Shown here piece by piece: positions 51,352-60,860 of a stretch of DNA of 64,000 nucleotides (position 1 is its first letter; every line of letters starts with the position of its first letter). The notes under the pieces were generated by a model, which had not been told where the DNA came from, did no database searches, and saw only the letters and a program-made list of their open reading frames with translations. Source of the stretch: Stappia sp. BW2 (GTDB taxonomy: Bacteria; Pseudomonadota; Alphaproteobacteria; Rhizobiales; Stappiaceae); NCBI RefSeq assembly GCF_008107695.1, contig NZ_VIRG01000056.1, forward strand, positions 62,001 through 126,000, in the 5' to 3' direction. The position numbers were made by a program, and so were the translations under genes.

Positions 51352-52515
51352 TCAGGCAGCCAGATCCGCGACCACTGCATCGAGCACGAAAAAACCTTCA
51401 CGTGTCGCTCGAATCCGGTTTTCCCCGATAACTTCAACCATGCCGTGCTCGATCAGCGCGGCCAGACGGGCTGGATCGATGGAGCGGCTTGCGTAACGCT
51501 CGTAGCGTTTCAGGTCGATGCCCTCGGTCAGGCGCAGTCCCATGAGCAGAAACTCGTCGCCCTGCTCTTCCTCGGACAGTCCTGCGTTTTCGATCAATGC
51601 CTGACCATGGCTCTCGACATTGTCCAGCCAGGTTTCCGGATGGCGCTCGGTCGAGGTCGCCAGCCGGCTGACGCCAACCGTGATGCGGCCGTGGGCTCCG
51701 GGACCAACGCCGACGTAGTCGCCATAGCGCCAATAGACCAGATTGTGCCGGCACTCGGCGCCCGGACGAGCATGGTTTGACACTTCATAGGCGGGCAGGC
51801 CGGCGGCGGCAGTCACGTTCTGCGTGAGTTCATAGAATTCCGCACCGAGATCGGGATCCGGCATCTGCAGCTTGCCCGCATGAAACAGCGTGTGGAAGGG
51901 CGTGCCTTCCTCGATCGTGAGCTGATAGAGTGAGAGATGATCGGCAGCGAGCGCGATGGCCTCGTTCAGCTCCTGCTCCCAACCTGAGAGCGCCTGGCCC
52001 GGACGGGCATAGATGAGGTCGAAGGACAGGCGCGGGAACGTGGCACGCGCGGTTTCGATGGCGGTACGGGCCGTGCGCGCATCATGCAGGCGGCCAAGCA
52101 GCCTCAGGTCCGTGTCGATGAGCGACTGAACGCCCAGCGAGACCCGGTTGACGCCTGCGGCCCGGTAGCCCCGAAAGCGTTCGGCCTCGACCGACGAGGG
52201 ATTGGCTTCCAGCGAAATCTCGACATTCTCATCCATCGACCAGCGATCGGATACCGCTTTCAGGATGCGGTCGACCGTCGCCGGCTCCATGAGCGAGGGC
52301 GTGCCACCGCCCAGAAACACGGATTGAACCGCCTTGCCCTTTGTCAGATCGGCGAAATGAGACAGTTCGCGCTCGAAAGCGGCCGCGAAGCGGGCCTGGT
52401 CGACCGGCTGGTGACGGACGTGGGAGTTGAAGTCGCAATAGGGGCATTTGGCCGCGCAGAACGGCCAATGAATATAAATACCGAAGCCCCCTTCGGCTGT
52501 CCCCGCGTGCGTCAC
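51352..52515 (-). CDS. hemW: Radical SAM haem chaperone HemW
   Basis: A 387-residue radical SAM protein. The [4Fe-4S] cysteines are in HWPFCAAKCPYCDFNSH (C-x3-C-x2-C) near residue 20. GGGTPSLM, LEANPSSVEAERFRGY and NRVSLGVQSLIDTDLRLLGR are HemW/HemN signatures. HemW proteins bind haem and are proposed to insert it into respiratory enzymes. Many were formerly annotated as oxygen-independent coproporphyrinogen oxidase, but HemW lacks the extra features of that enzyme. It begins 3 bases after the rdgB stop and 14 bases further up is rph, so the three form an operon. Confidence 0.93.
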   Translation of the reverse strand: MTHAGTAEGGFGIYIHWPFCAAKCPYCDFNSHVRHQPVDQARFAAAFERELSHFADLTKGKAVQSVFLGGGTPSLMEPATVDRILKAVSDRWSMDENVEISLEANPSSVEAERFRGYRAAGVNRVSLGVQSLIDTDLRLLGRLHDARTARTAIETARATFPRLSFDLIYARPGQALSGWEQELNEAIALAADHLSLYQLTIEEGTPFHTLFHAGKLQMPDPDLGAEFYELTQNVTAAAGLPAYEVSNHARPGAECRHNLVYWRYGDYVGVGPGAHGRITVGVSRLATSTERHPETWLDNVESHGQALIENAGLSEEEQGDEFLLMGLRLTEGIDLKRYERYASRSIDPARLAALIEHGMVEVIGENRIRATREGFFVLDAVVADLAA

Positions 52516-52518
52516 GTT

Positions 52519-53157
52519 TTATCCTTCCAGGCAACCGGCGGAAAAGAGCTGGAATGCCCGTGCCCTGTGGGAAAGGGCCGATCTGTCCCCGGACCAGCCG
52601 TGTTTTTCTTCAGAGGTCATTTCGCCGAACGTCCGCTCATGGCCGTCCGGCTGGAAGACCGGGTCGTAGCCGAAGCCTTGCGCACCGCGCGGCGGCCAGA
52701 CGATCTGGCCCTCGACCTCGCCGCGGAACATTTCCTCGCTGCCATCCGGCCAGGCCAGGCACAGCACGGCAACAAAGGATCCCCGGCGCTCTTCGTCAGT
52801 CGTTGCGCCCAGCGCCTGCAGCTTTTCCTCGATCGTGCGCATGGCCATCGCAAAGTCCTTGTCCGGCCCTGCCCAGCGCGCGGAATAGATTCCCGGATCG
52901 CCGTTCAGCGCCGCGACACAGAATCCGCTGTCATCGGCCAGTGCGGGCAGGCGCGAAGCCTTGGCCGCCGCATGGGCCTTGATGGCCGCGTTTTCCTCGA
53001 ACGTGGCACCCGTCTCGTCCGGTTCCGGCAGGTCCAGCTCTCCGGCGGAGATCACTTCGAAGCCGTAAGGCTGAAGCAGTTCGTTGAACTCGCGGATCTT
53101 GCCCTTGTTGTGGCTTGCGACAACCAGCTTGCCCGGTTCCAGCTTGCGGTGGCTCAT
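52519..53157 (-). CDS. rdgB: XTP/dITP diphosphatase (RdgB/HAM1)
   Basis: A 212-residue house-cleaning pyrophosphatase. The start [20 protein letters not shown] is the conserved phosphate-binding strand. [17 protein letters not shown] and [20 protein letters not shown] carry the acidic metal ligands. [20 protein letters not shown] and HRARAFQ complete the family signature. It removes ITP, dITP and XTP so that deaminated purines do not enter nucleic acids. It sits between rph and hemW in a tight operon. Confidence 0.95.
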   Translation of the reverse strand: MSHRKLEPGKLVVASHNKGKIREFNELLQPYGFEVISAGELDLPEPDETGATFEENAAIKAHAAAKASRLPALADDSGFCVAALNGDPGIYSARWAGPDKDFAMAMRTIEEKLQALGATTDEERRGSFVAVLCLAWPDGSEEMFRGEVEGQIVWPPRGAQGFGYDPVFQPDGHERTFGEMTSEEKHGWSGDRSALSHRARAFQLFSAGCLEG

Positions 53158-53169
53158 GGTTCGGCGCCC

Positions 53170-53883
53170 TTAGAGAATGGCCATTTTCTGGAGATCGACC
53201 AGCTTGCCGATGCCCAGCTTGGCAAGGCCCATAAGCTTGCCGAATTCCTCTTCCGAGAAAGGCGCACCTTCGGCCGTTCCCTGGATTTCGACGATACCGC
53301 CAGACCCGGTCAGAACGAAGTTGGCGTCGGTTTCAGCGGTGCTGTCCTCGGCGTAGTCGAGATCGAGCACCGGCGCACCTTCATAGATGCCGCAGGAAAT
53401 GGCGGCGATATGATCCTTCAGAACCTCGCCGGAGACCATGTCACGGGCTTTCATCCACTCGATGCAATCGCGCAGCGCGACCCAGGCACCGGTGATGGAA
53501 GCGGTGCGGGTGCCGCCATCGGCCTGAATGACGTCGCAATCGACCGTGATCTGGTTTTCGCCGAGGGCTTCCAGATTGACGACAGCGCGCAGCGACCGGC
53601 CAATAAGACGCTGGATTTCCTGGGTCCGGCCGGATTGCTTGCCGGCGCTGGCTTCGCGGCGCATACGATCGCCCGTGGCGCGCGGCAACATGCCGTACTC
53701 AGCGGTTACCCAGCCACGGTTCTGGCCGCGCAACCACGGCGGAACGCGCTCTTCCAGGCTGGCGGTGCACAAGACGTGCGTGTCGCCGAACTTGACGAGG
53801 CAAGAGCCCTCGGCATGTTTGGAAACTCCACGCTCCAACGTGACCGCACGGAGTTCATCGGCTGCGCGTTTGGACGGACGCAT
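53170..53883 (-). CDS. rph: Ribonuclease PH
   Basis: A 237-residue phosphorolytic 3'-5' exoribonuclease that trims tRNA 3' ends. It begins [20 protein letters not shown], with [20 protein letters not shown], then [20 protein letters not shown] (phosphate and RNA binding) and [20 protein letters not shown] with the catalytic acids. The ending [21 protein letters not shown] is a variant of the usual GLAAGI-x-L tail. It is first gene of rph-rdgB-hemW and divergent from hrcA, a standard alphaproteobacterial arrangement. Confidence 0.95.
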   Translation of the reverse strand: MRPSKRAADELRAVTLERGVSKHAEGSCLVKFGDTHVLCTASLEERVPPWLRGQNRGWVTAEYGMLPRATGDRMRREASAGKQSGRTQEIQRLIGRSLRAVVNLEALGENQITVDCDVIQADGGTRTASITGAWVALRDCIEWMKARDMVSGEVLKDHIAAISCGIYEGAPVLDLDYAEDSTAETDANFVLTGSGGIVEIQGTAEGAPFSEEEFGKLMGLAKLGIGKLVDLQKMAIL

Positions 53884-54078
53884 GCATATCCCTTTCGACT
53901 TTTGTTCCGGAAAAACCGCCGTTTCTCCGGTGTATTCGTTGAGGCCTTGTAGACCCCAAATTCCTTCGCCGTAAAGGCCTTGCGTTGTGATACTTCACGC
54001 AAGCCCCCTTTTGCGCCTATATCTTTTTGGGGGAACCTCCACCGGCCCCGGTGAACGGTCACATTCGGAGAACAAGCC

Positions 54079-55128
54079 TTGAGCCTCAGCGACCTCGACA
54101 AGAGATCCCGTGAAATCTTCCGTTCGATCGTGGAAACCTATCTGGAGACCGGCGAACCCGTCGGATCGCGAAACGTTTCGCGCAAGCTCGGCATTTCGCT
54201 GTCGCCTGCGTCGGTCCGCAACGTGATGTCCGATCTGGAACATATGGGCCTCCTGCATTCGCCCCACACCAGCGCGGGCCGGATGCCGACAGAAATCGGC
54301 CTGCGCTTCTTCGTCGATGCCCTTCTGGAAGTGGGTGACCTGACCCAGGACGAACGACGGGCAATCGACGCGCAGGTTCGGGCCTCGCAAAAAGCCAATT
54401 CCGCCGAGCAGGTGCTGACGGAAGCCAGCCAGATGCTGTCCGGCCTTTCGATGGGTGCCGGTGTGGTGCTGACCCACAAGTCGGACATGCGGCTGAAACA
54501 GATCGAATTCGTCCGCATTGAGCCGCTGAAGGCATTGGCGATCCTCGTCAGCGAAGACGGTTCCGTTGAAAACCGCGTTGTCGCTCTGCCGGGCGACCTG
54601 CCGTCGTCCGCGCTGGTGGAAGCCAGCAATTATCTGAACGCCCAGATCAAGGGCCGAACCCTTTCTGAAATCCGGACCGAACTGGAAACGGTGCGCGACG
54701 CGGACCAGGCCGAACTCGATCTTCTGAGCCAGAAGGTGATCGACGCGGGTCTTGCGGTCTGGGGCGGCGAAAGCGCTACCGATCCGGGTACGCTGATCGT
54801 TCGGGGCCGCTCGAACCTCCTGACCGACCTCGACGCGGTCGAGGATCTGGAGCGCATCCGGCTGCTGTTCGACGACCTGGAAAGCAAGAAGGACCTGATC
54901 CAACTGCTGGGTCTTGCCGAAAAGGGCGACGGCGTGCGCATCTTCATCGGGTCGGAGAACAATCTGTTCTCGCTGTCGGGATCTTCTCTGGTGGTGTCGC
55001 CCTACAGGGACAGCAACCAGCGCATCGTCGGTGTTCTCGGCGTTATCGGGCCCACCCGGCTGAATTATGCAAGGGTCATCCCGATGGTCGATTACACGGC
55101 CCGGCTGGTCAGCCGGATATTGGGATAA
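54079..55128 (+). CDS. hrcA: Heat-inducible transcription repressor HrcA
   Basis: A 349-residue repressor of groESL and often of other heat-shock genes, binding CIRCE sites. The N-terminal winged helix includes [21 protein letters not shown] and [20 protein letters not shown]. The GAF-like and C-terminal regions include the family GRTLSEIR and [18 protein letters not shown], ending [17 protein letters not shown]. The start is TTG at 54079, with CGGAGAA before it. No CIRCE element is in the upstream gap, so it is probably not autoregulated here. The usual downstream gene grpE is absent; a MoeB/ThiF gene follows instead. Confidence 0.94.
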   Translation: MSLSDLDKRSREIFRSIVETYLETGEPVGSRNVSRKLGISLSPASVRNVMSDLEHMGLLHSPHTSAGRMPTEIGLRFFVDALLEVGDLTQDERRAIDAQVRASQKANSAEQVLTEASQMLSGLSMGAGVVLTHKSDMRLKQIEFVRIEPLKALAILVSEDGSVENRVVALPGDLPSSALVEASNYLNAQIKGRTLSEIRTELETVRDADQAELDLLSQKVIDAGLAVWGGESATDPGTLIVRGRSNLLTDLDAVEDLERIRLLFDDLESKKDLIQLLGLAEKGDGVRIFIGSENNLFSLSGSSLVVSPYRDSNQRIVGVLGVIGPTRLNYARVIPMVDYTARLVSRILG

Positions 55129-55224
55129 GCCTGCCGGATACCGGTTTTTCCAAACCAGGGACGGCTTGACCTGCCACCCGCTCCATCCCCATTTGTACCC
55201 GAGACCAGCCAGACAGGACCTGAC

Positions 55225-56028
55225 ATGCTTTCGCCCGCCGAACTGGAACGCTACGCCCGCCACATCGTGCTGCAGGAAATCGGCGGCGCCGGCCAACAGA
55301 AGCTGAAGAATGCCCGTGTGCTGGTGATCGGTGCCGGTGGCCTGGGTGCGCCGGTGCTGCAATATCTGGCAGCCGCCGGTGTCGGGACGCTGGGCATCGC
55401 CGACGACGACACGGTCTCACTGTCCAATCTGCAACGTCAGGTGATCCACGATACCGACCAGCTCGGCGAGCCGAAGGTCGCCAGTGCTGCCGAAGCCATC
55501 GCGCGGCTAAACCCCAATGTGAAAGTTGAGCCACACCCCACCCGCCTTGCCGGCCACAATGCCATGCAGCTGGTGTCCCGATACGATCTGGTGGTGGACG
55601 GGTCGGACAACTTCGATACTCGCTATCTGGTGTCCGACGCCTGTTTCTTTGCGCAAAAGCCGCTGGTAACGGCCGCCGTCGGCCAATTTGACGGCTCGTT
55701 GACCACTTTGAAGCCCTATGAAACCGGTCCCGACGGAACAGCCAATCCGACCTATCGGTGCCTGTTTCCGCAAAAGCCGCGTGACGGCCTGCTGCCGACT
55801 TGTGCCCAGGCAGGTATCCTGGGTGCGCTGACGGGCATCATCGGCGCCATGCAGGCGATGGAAGTGTTGAAGGAACTGACGGGAACCGGCGAGGGGCTGG
55901 TTGGCCGGATGATCCTGTTCGACGCCAGAACCGTGCGCATGGAAACCATCCGCTACAAGCGCTCCCCGAAAAACCCGCTCAACGGCGACACTCCGAAAAG
56001 CTGGGTGGAGATGCTGGAGGAGGCGTGA
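55225..56028 (+). CDS. MoeB/ThiF family sulfur-carrier-protein adenylyltransferase
   Basis: A 267-residue E1-like enzyme. It begins LSPAELERYARHIVLQEIGG, with the ATP loop LVIGAGGLGAPVLQYLAA, the arginine pair and glutamine in LSNLQRQVIHDT, and the acidic VVDGSDNFDTRYLV. The C-terminal half has TYRCLFPQKP and CAQAGILGALTGIIGAMQAM. It lacks a rhodanese domain and the paired CxxC zinc motifs seen in some members. It should adenylate the C-terminus of MoaD, ThiS or a related carrier for molybdopterin, thiamine or other sulfur chemistry. Which carrier it serves is not decided by sequence. Confidence 0.88.
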   Translation: MLSPAELERYARHIVLQEIGGAGQQKLKNARVLVIGAGGLGAPVLQYLAAAGVGTLGIADDDTVSLSNLQRQVIHDTDQLGEPKVASAAEAIARLNPNVKVEPHPTRLAGHNAMQLVSRYDLVVDGSDNFDTRYLVSDACFFAQKPLVTAAVGQFDGSLTTLKPYETGPDGTANPTYRCLFPQKPRDGLLPTCAQAGILGALTGIIGAMQAMEVLKELTGTGEGLVGRMILFDARTVRMETIRYKRSPKNPLNGDTPKSWVEMLEEA

Positions 56029-56125
56029 GGGACCCCTGCAGATGTCCCCACGCAAATGTGGGGGCTGAGTCACTGTTCACTGGGGCTCCGGAAATCTCTT
56101 AGTCGCAATGGATTTACAGCCGACA

Positions 56126-56162
56126 CTCAAAACAAAACCCGCGCCGGTTTCCCGGCACGGGC
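56126..56162 (-). terminator. Terminator of secB
   Basis: CCCGcGCCGG (56138-56147) pairs with CCGGCaCGGG (56152-56161) around TTTC, with one internal mismatch. Minus-strand reading continues GTTTTGTTTTGAG. It lies 27 bases past the secB stop. Confidence 0.8.
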
Positions 56163-56188
56163 TCTGTAAAACTGTGGTCTGACTGACC

Positions 56189-56692
56189 TTAGTTCGGCTT
56201 CTGCTCGCTCGCCTGCTGGGCGGCGGCCTGCTGGGCCATGTTCTGGCGGTAGAGCTGGGCGAAGTCGATCGGGTCGAGCATCAGCGGCGGGAAGCCACCG
56301 TTACGCGTGGCTTCGGAAAGGATGTTGCGTGCGAACGGGAAGATCATGCGCGGGCATTCGATCATCACGAACGGATGCATGTGCTCTTTCGGCACGCCGG
56401 TGATCTTGAACAGGCCTGCGTAGACCAGCTCGACGTTGAACATCACCATGTCCGGGCGCTCGGCCTTGGCGGTCAGGGTCAGCACGACTTCAAACTGCTC
56501 GTCGTTGACCTGCTGGGCACCGACGTTGACGTTGATGTCGAGCTTCGGCTGATCGCCCGGTCCCAGGGAACGCGGCGCATTCGGGTTTTCAAAAGACAGG
56601 TCCTTGATGTACTGGCCAAGGATGTGCATGCCCGGCGCTGCTGCGCTCTCCGCCTGCGGCTGCGCGCCGCCGTCATTGGTGTCGGTCATCAT
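56189..56692 (-). CDS. secB: Protein-export chaperone SecB
   Basis: A 167-residue tetrameric chaperone that keeps exported proteins unfolded and hands them to SecA. It has HILGQYIKDLSFENPNAP, the start of the SecB fold, then VELVYAGLFKITGVP and HPFVMIECPRMIFPFARNIL, followed by GGFPPLMLDPIDFAQLY and a glutamine/alanine-rich tail. Two start ATGs overlap at 56692 and 56689. In many Hyphomicrobiales secB neighbours fxsA, timA and mltA; here those lie about 25 kb away. Confidence 0.95.
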   Translation of the reverse strand: MMTDTNDGGAQPQAESAAAPGMHILGQYIKDLSFENPNAPRSLGPGDQPKLDINVNVGAQQVNDEQFEVVLTLTAKAERPDMVMFNVELVYAGLFKITGVPKEHMHPFVMIECPRMIFPFARNILSEATRNGGFPPLMLDPIDFAQLYRQNMAQQAAAQQASEQKPN

Positions 56693-56887
56693 CTCATTCC
56701 GTTGCGCGGTGCTGATCTGAAATGAAGAGCTATTAAATCCCTCCGGCTGGCCGCCGGCCCGCGTGATCCGGACAGCCGTGTTAGCGGGTGGCTACCACTT
56801 ACGCCCTGTCGGCACAAGAGCCCCGGCCTTGCCAGCCGCCGGAAACCGCTTCAAAAGGGGGGAGTTGCCGTTCTCCAAGAAGCGCAG

Positions 56888-58303
56888 ATGCCCGAACAAC
56901 CGACATCCAATATCACCCTGCCGCACCGGCGCCTGAAACTCGATACGCTGGTACGCCTGCGCTGGCTTGCCGTTGGCGGTCAGTCAGCGGCACTTCTGGT
57001 GGTGCATGTCGGTCTCGGCTATCCCCTGCCAGCCGGACTTGCCTTCGCCATGGTGGCCCTGTCCGCCTGGCTCAACATCTTTCTGAAGATCCGCTGGCCC
57101 TCTGCCATGCGCCTGTCGGAACGCGCCGCAGCCCTGCAACTGGCCTATGACATCCTGCAGATGAGCGGGCTTCTGTTCCTGACCGGCGGCCTGGGCAATC
57201 CGTTTGCATTTCTGCTGATGGCACCAGTCATGGTGTCCGCCACGGGCCTGTCGGCCCGCTACACGATCCTGCTTGGTATTCTGGCCACGGCCTGCGCCAG
57301 CCTGGTGGCCATCTTCCATCTGCCTCTGCCTTGGCCTGTCGGCGACGATTTCTCTCTTCCCATCGTCTATTCGGTCGGCATCTGGATTGCGCTTGTCTCT
57401 ACGCTTGGCTTCATGGCGATCTACGCCTTCCGCGTGGCTGAAGAAGCCCGCCAGATGGCCGATGCGCTCGCGGCAACCGAGCTTGTGCTTGCCCGCGAGC
57501 AGCACCTGAATGCACTCGACGGTCTGGCGACCGCCGCCGCGCATGAACTCGGCACACCGCTTGCCACCATCTATCTGGTGGCCAAGGAGCTGTCGGACGA
57601 GTTCGAGACCGGCGATGCCAGAGGCGAAGACGTTGCCCTGATCCGCTCCCAGGCAGAGCGTTGCCGCTCGATCCTGCGACAGCTAACGAGCCTTTCGAGC
57701 GAAGAAGACCGGACCTACCAGCGCATGCCGGTATTGCAATTGCTGGAAGATGTGGTCGATCCGCACCGGGGCACGGGCGTTGCGATCCACTCCACCGGAA
57801 CCGGTACAGGTGCCGAGCCGGTGGGCACACGCAATGCGGCCATCCGCTACGGTCTGGGCAATCTTCTGGAAAATGCGGTCGATTTCGCCAAGACCCGCGT
57901 CGATGTGTCCGCTACCTGGGATAAAACAACGCTTTCCATATCAATCAAGGACGACGGACCGGGATTTTCGGTCGAAATTCTGGGCAAGATCGGCGACCCC
58001 TACGTTTCCGTGCGCGGCGGAAAGTCGCCACAACGCGGCACCGGCGGAGGACTTGGCCTGGGTATTTTCATCGCCAAAACCCTGCTGGAACGCACGGGTG
58101 CCAAGCTGCACCTTGAAAATTCGGCCCCGCCCCAGACAGGGGCTCACATCCGGGTGAGTTGGCCGCGCAAAGTGTTTGAACAGGACGGCAGAGTGGACGA
58201 AACGGGTTTTTCACCCCATAACGGCAACAAAGCACAAACAATGCATGCTGTGCCCGTGACTTCATCCGCGGTGCAGGAGAAGACGGACGAAAAAGACCGG
58301 TAG
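56888..58303 (+). CDS. regB: Redox-sensing histidine kinase RegB (PrrB/ActS)
   Basis: A 471-residue membrane sensor kinase. About six helices (25-185) precede the kinase. The ubiquinone-linked motif GGLGNPF lies at 100-106. The H box is AAAHELGTPLATI with His219. The redox cysteine near the dimer interface is in QAERCRSILRQL (Cys259). N, G1, F and G2 boxes follow (NLLENAVDF, DDGPGF, GGGLGLGIF). In relatives it responds to quinone redox state and oxidation of that cysteine and controls photosynthesis, carbon fixation and respiration genes with RegA. It is followed by regA 6 bases later. Confidence 0.94.
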   Translation: MPEQPTSNITLPHRRLKLDTLVRLRWLAVGGQSAALLVVHVGLGYPLPAGLAFAMVALSAWLNIFLKIRWPSAMRLSERAAALQLAYDILQMSGLLFLTGGLGNPFAFLLMAPVMVSATGLSARYTILLGILATACASLVAIFHLPLPWPVGDDFSLPIVYSVGIWIALVSTLGFMAIYAFRVAEEARQMADALAATELVLAREQHLNALDGLATAAAHELGTPLATIYLVAKELSDEFETGDARGEDVALIRSQAERCRSILRQLTSLSSEEDRTYQRMPVLQLLEDVVDPHRGTGVAIHSTGTGTGAEPVGTRNAAIRYGLGNLLENAVDFAKTRVDVSATWDKTTLSISIKDDGPGFSVEILGKIGDPYVSVRGGKSPQRGTGGGLGLGIFIAKTLLERTGAKLHLENSAPPQTGAHIRVSWPRKVFEQDGRVDETGFSPHNGNKAQTMHAVPVTSSAVQEKTDEKDR

Positions 58304-58309
58304 AGCCAA

Positions 58310-58867
58310 ATGACGGACCAGACACCTGCCCTGAATACTTCGGAGGACATGACCCTCCTGATCGTTGACGACGACAAGCCGTTTCAGCAGCGCCTTGCGC
58401 GCGCCATGGAAAAACGCGGATTTACAACGGAAACCGCCGACAGTGTTCAGGACGCAACGGGCAAGATTGCCCAGAACGCACCGGCTTTCGCCATCGTCGA
58501 CATGAGGCTTGAAGACGGCAACGGCCTTGACGTCATCGAGCAGCTTCACCAGCGCCGCCCGGATGCCCGCGCCATCGTTCTGACCGGATACGGCAACATT
58601 GCAACCGCCGTCACGGCGGTCAAACTGGGGGCCATCGACTATCTGGCCAAACCCGCAGATCCGGACGATATCGTTGCTGCCCTTGCCCGCAAGCCGGAAG
58701 ACAAGGCCCAGCCGCCCGAAAACCCGATGTCGGCTGACCGGGTCCGCTGGGAGCATATCCAGCGGGTTTACGAGCTTTGCGACCGCAATGTTTCGGAAAC
58801 CGCCCGCCGACTGAACATGCACCGCCGCACCCTGCAACGGATCCTGGCAAAGCGGGCGCCACGCTGA
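58310..58867 (+). CDS. regA: Redox response regulator RegA (PrrA/ActR)
   Basis: A 185-residue response regulator. The receiver domain has the acid pair in LLIVDDDKPFQQRLARAMEK and phospho-acceptor Asp64 in AIVDMRLEDGNGLDVI. The C-terminal Fis-type helix-turn-helix is VYELCDRNVSETARRLNMHR then RTLQRILAKRAPR. The RegA family hinge is kept (DPDDIVAALARKPE, then a proline-rich linker). It is the partner of regB immediately upstream, with a 6-base gap. Confidence 0.95.
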   Translation: MTDQTPALNTSEDMTLLIVDDDKPFQQRLARAMEKRGFTTETADSVQDATGKIAQNAPAFAIVDMRLEDGNGLDVIEQLHQRRPDARAIVLTGYGNIATAVTAVKLGAIDYLAKPADPDDIVAALARKPEDKAQPPENPMSADRVRWEHIQRVYELCDRNVSETARRLNMHRRTLQRILAKRAPR

Positions 58868-58967
58868 GAAAGCCGGGGCTTCCCGCCATTGCGGGCTTGC
58901 CCTTAGACCGCCACTTTGCCTAAGTATTCCCAAATGGTGATAACCTGCGCTCCCACGGAGATCGCTT

Positions 58968-60860
58968 ATGCGGCTTGATGCTGCCAATGCCCTTGTTGCC
59001 CCTGCGCTGAAATGTGGCCTTCTTGCCGCCTGCAGCGTGGTTTTCATGATGGCCGCGTTGCCTGCCCAGGCGCAATCGGTTCCCGAAACCATGCGTATCA
59101 ACGTGGAACCGCCGCAGCCCGGCATCCGGTCGATCACCGTGAACAAGAAGTACCGGCCGATCATCAGCCGTGACGAAACCGGCGTGGTCATCGACACGAT
59201 GGGCAGCGACAACAAGCTGCCGCCCTGTGACGTCAAGCTTGAAGTCACACTGGAAAACAGCCGCGTCCTGCATCGCGACGCCAGCTTCTGCTCCGGTGGC
59301 ACGTTGGTGGTTGACGTGTCGAACGACGGCAAGCCGGGCGCTGCGGCCCGCGTTGTCGGCACGAATTCCGGCACAGCGGCCGGCCCGGTTTCCAACACTG
59401 CGTCGGCAACGCAGCCGTCCCAGCAGGACAAGCCTGCGTCAGGACAGCAGACGGCCACCAACGCGGCCGGATCGCCGAACTCGTCCATCGAGCAAATCAA
59501 CCCGCCTGCCGACCAGGGCGGACTGCAGCCGCTCGATCAGGTCGAGACCCCCATTTCCGCACCGGGCACGGAAACAGCCTCCTTGCCTGACGATGTCGAC
59601 ACCGGAACCGGAAACGATTTTCCCGGTGCCGCCAATTCCCAACCGGTACTTGTGACCGCGAACGAAGCGCGTGAATGGCTGGCCGAACCTGGAACGCAGC
59701 CCGGAACGCCTTCGCTGCTTCAGCATGCCGTTCCGCAAACGGACGACCGGGATTTCCGGGCAGACTGCAGCACGCAGTCCGGATTTGCGAAGATCACGTT
59801 CCAGCAGGCTCCAGCAGGCCTTCTGGAAGGCATGCCGCAGGCCGTGCGCATTTCCGCCGGTGAATTCGACCGCGTTTACAACGCCTTCGGGTCCTCCAGC
59901 GCCAATGAAAGCGGAACCTCGCTCCCGGAAGTCAATATCGAGATGAGCGACCCGCTGTGGGAAGCCATGATCAAGCAGTCTGCCCTTTCGATCGCGGTGG
60001 AAGGCTTGCCCACACATGACGTGTCGCTGAAAGGCAGCGCCAACCCGGTGCGCCTGTTCGTCGCGACCTGCGCCCAGCCCCAGCAGATCGTTTCCGACGA
60101 TGCCTACGGCAGCGGCGCCGAGGAGGCGAACTCTGACCTTTCCTGCGGTGAACTCGGCCGTGTCCGGTCTGTTGAAGCCGTTCGGCCCGGCCAGATCGTG
60201 TTCCGCAACGCCAGCCGCCAGCCCATCGAGGTGAGCTGGGTGGATTACCGCGGCGGCGAGCGGCCCTATGCGCGCCTGGAACCCGGGCAGATCCTGGAAC
60301 AGCAGACCTATGTCTCCCATGCCTGGACCGTGCGCGGCGCCAGTGGTGAATGCCGGGGTATTTACGTCACGAAGACGCCGTACCGGGAAGTCGTGATCAA
60401 CGGACCGGCCAATTTCGGAGCCCCCGGAAACAGCGGATTTGACAACAACGGCTTTGATAACAACGGGTTCGGCAACAATGGCCTGGACAACGGCGGTACC
60501 TGGGGTGCGCCCAACGGCGGTGGCTTCGACGCTCAGCCTGGCGGCGACTTGCCGTCCGGTCCTGTCCCTCCCGGCTCCATCGAAGGCTCGAACCAGCCCA
60601 CGTTCCAGCAACAGCAAACGGCCTCGGCCAACGTGGCCGACTACCTGTGCACCGCGGGTATCGATCTGAACGTCGTTTTCGCGCCGGACATGCAGTCCGC
60701 AACCGTTGCCGAAATGGGGTATGGCGCAGTCACCCTGCAGCGCCAGGGCAGTGCCAACACGTTTTATTACGAATCTCAGGGACATGTGCTGAAGGGACAG
60801 CTTCAGAATGCGACCTGGACTCGCCCCGGATTGAGGGATGTCTTCTGCGCTCGCAGATAA
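58968..60860 (+). CDS. Exported multi-domain protein with VHL-beta-like and MliC-like domains
   Basis: A 630-residue periplasmic protein. Signal peptide to about residue 36 (CSVVFMMAALPAQAQS). A beta-rich N-terminal domain with a Cys pair (about 40-125) is followed by a Ser/Pro/Gln-rich linker. A domain at about 258-368 ends LFVATC. Residues 398-475 resemble the beta domain of the von Hippel-Lindau protein: RSVEAVRPGQIVFRNASRQP, then WVDYRGGERPYARLEPGQ and TYVSHAWTVRG, echoing the VHL pattern of N-x-S, W-x-x-x-x-G, Y-x-x-L-x-PG and H-x-W. An Asn/Gly-rich repeat (GFDNN copies, about 490-508) leads to an MliC/lysozyme-inhibitor-like domain (about 555-628, YLCTAGIDLNVVF). It follows regBA in the same direction. 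Confidence 0.75.
   Translation: MRLDAANALVAPALKCGLLAACSVVFMMAALPAQAQSVPETMRINVEPPQPGIRSITVNKKYRPIISRDETGVVIDTMGSDNKLPPCDVKLEVTLENSRVLHRDASFCSGGTLVVDVSNDGKPGAAARVVGTNSGTAAGPVSNTASATQPSQQDKPASGQQTATNAAGSPNSSIEQINPPADQGGLQPLDQVETPISAPGTETASLPDDVDTGTGNDFPGAANSQPVLVTANEAREWLAEPGTQPGTPSLLQHAVPQTDDRDFRADCSTQSGFAKITFQQAPAGLLEGMPQAVRISAGEFDRVYNAFGSSSANESGTSLPEVNIEMSDPLWEAMIKQSALSIAVEGLPTHDVSLKGSANPVRLFVATCAQPQQIVSDDAYGSGAEEANSDLSCGELGRVRSVEAVRPGQIVFRNASRQPIEVSWVDYRGGERPYARLEPGQILEQQTYVSHAWTVRGASGECRGIYVTKTPYREVVINGPANFGAPGNSGFDNNGFDNNGFGNNGLDNGGTWGAPNGGGFDAQPGGDLPSGPVPPGSIEGSNQPTFQQQQTASANVADYLCTAGIDLNVVFAPDMQSATVAEMGYGAVTLQRQGSANTFYYESQGHVLKGQLQNATWTRPGLRDVFCARR

Noticed and set aside
53884..54078. 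Heat-shock (sigma-32) promoter or CIRCE site upstream of hrcA
   Set aside because: A CCTATAT at 54016-54022 resembles a sigma-32 -10 box, but the nearest CTTG is about 31 bases away, too far. No TTAGCACTC dyad is present.
60431..60495. DNA tandem repeat as a separate element
   Set aside because: The near-repeats encode the GFDNN-type copies of the exported protein in frame, so they are coding repeats and not an independent element.
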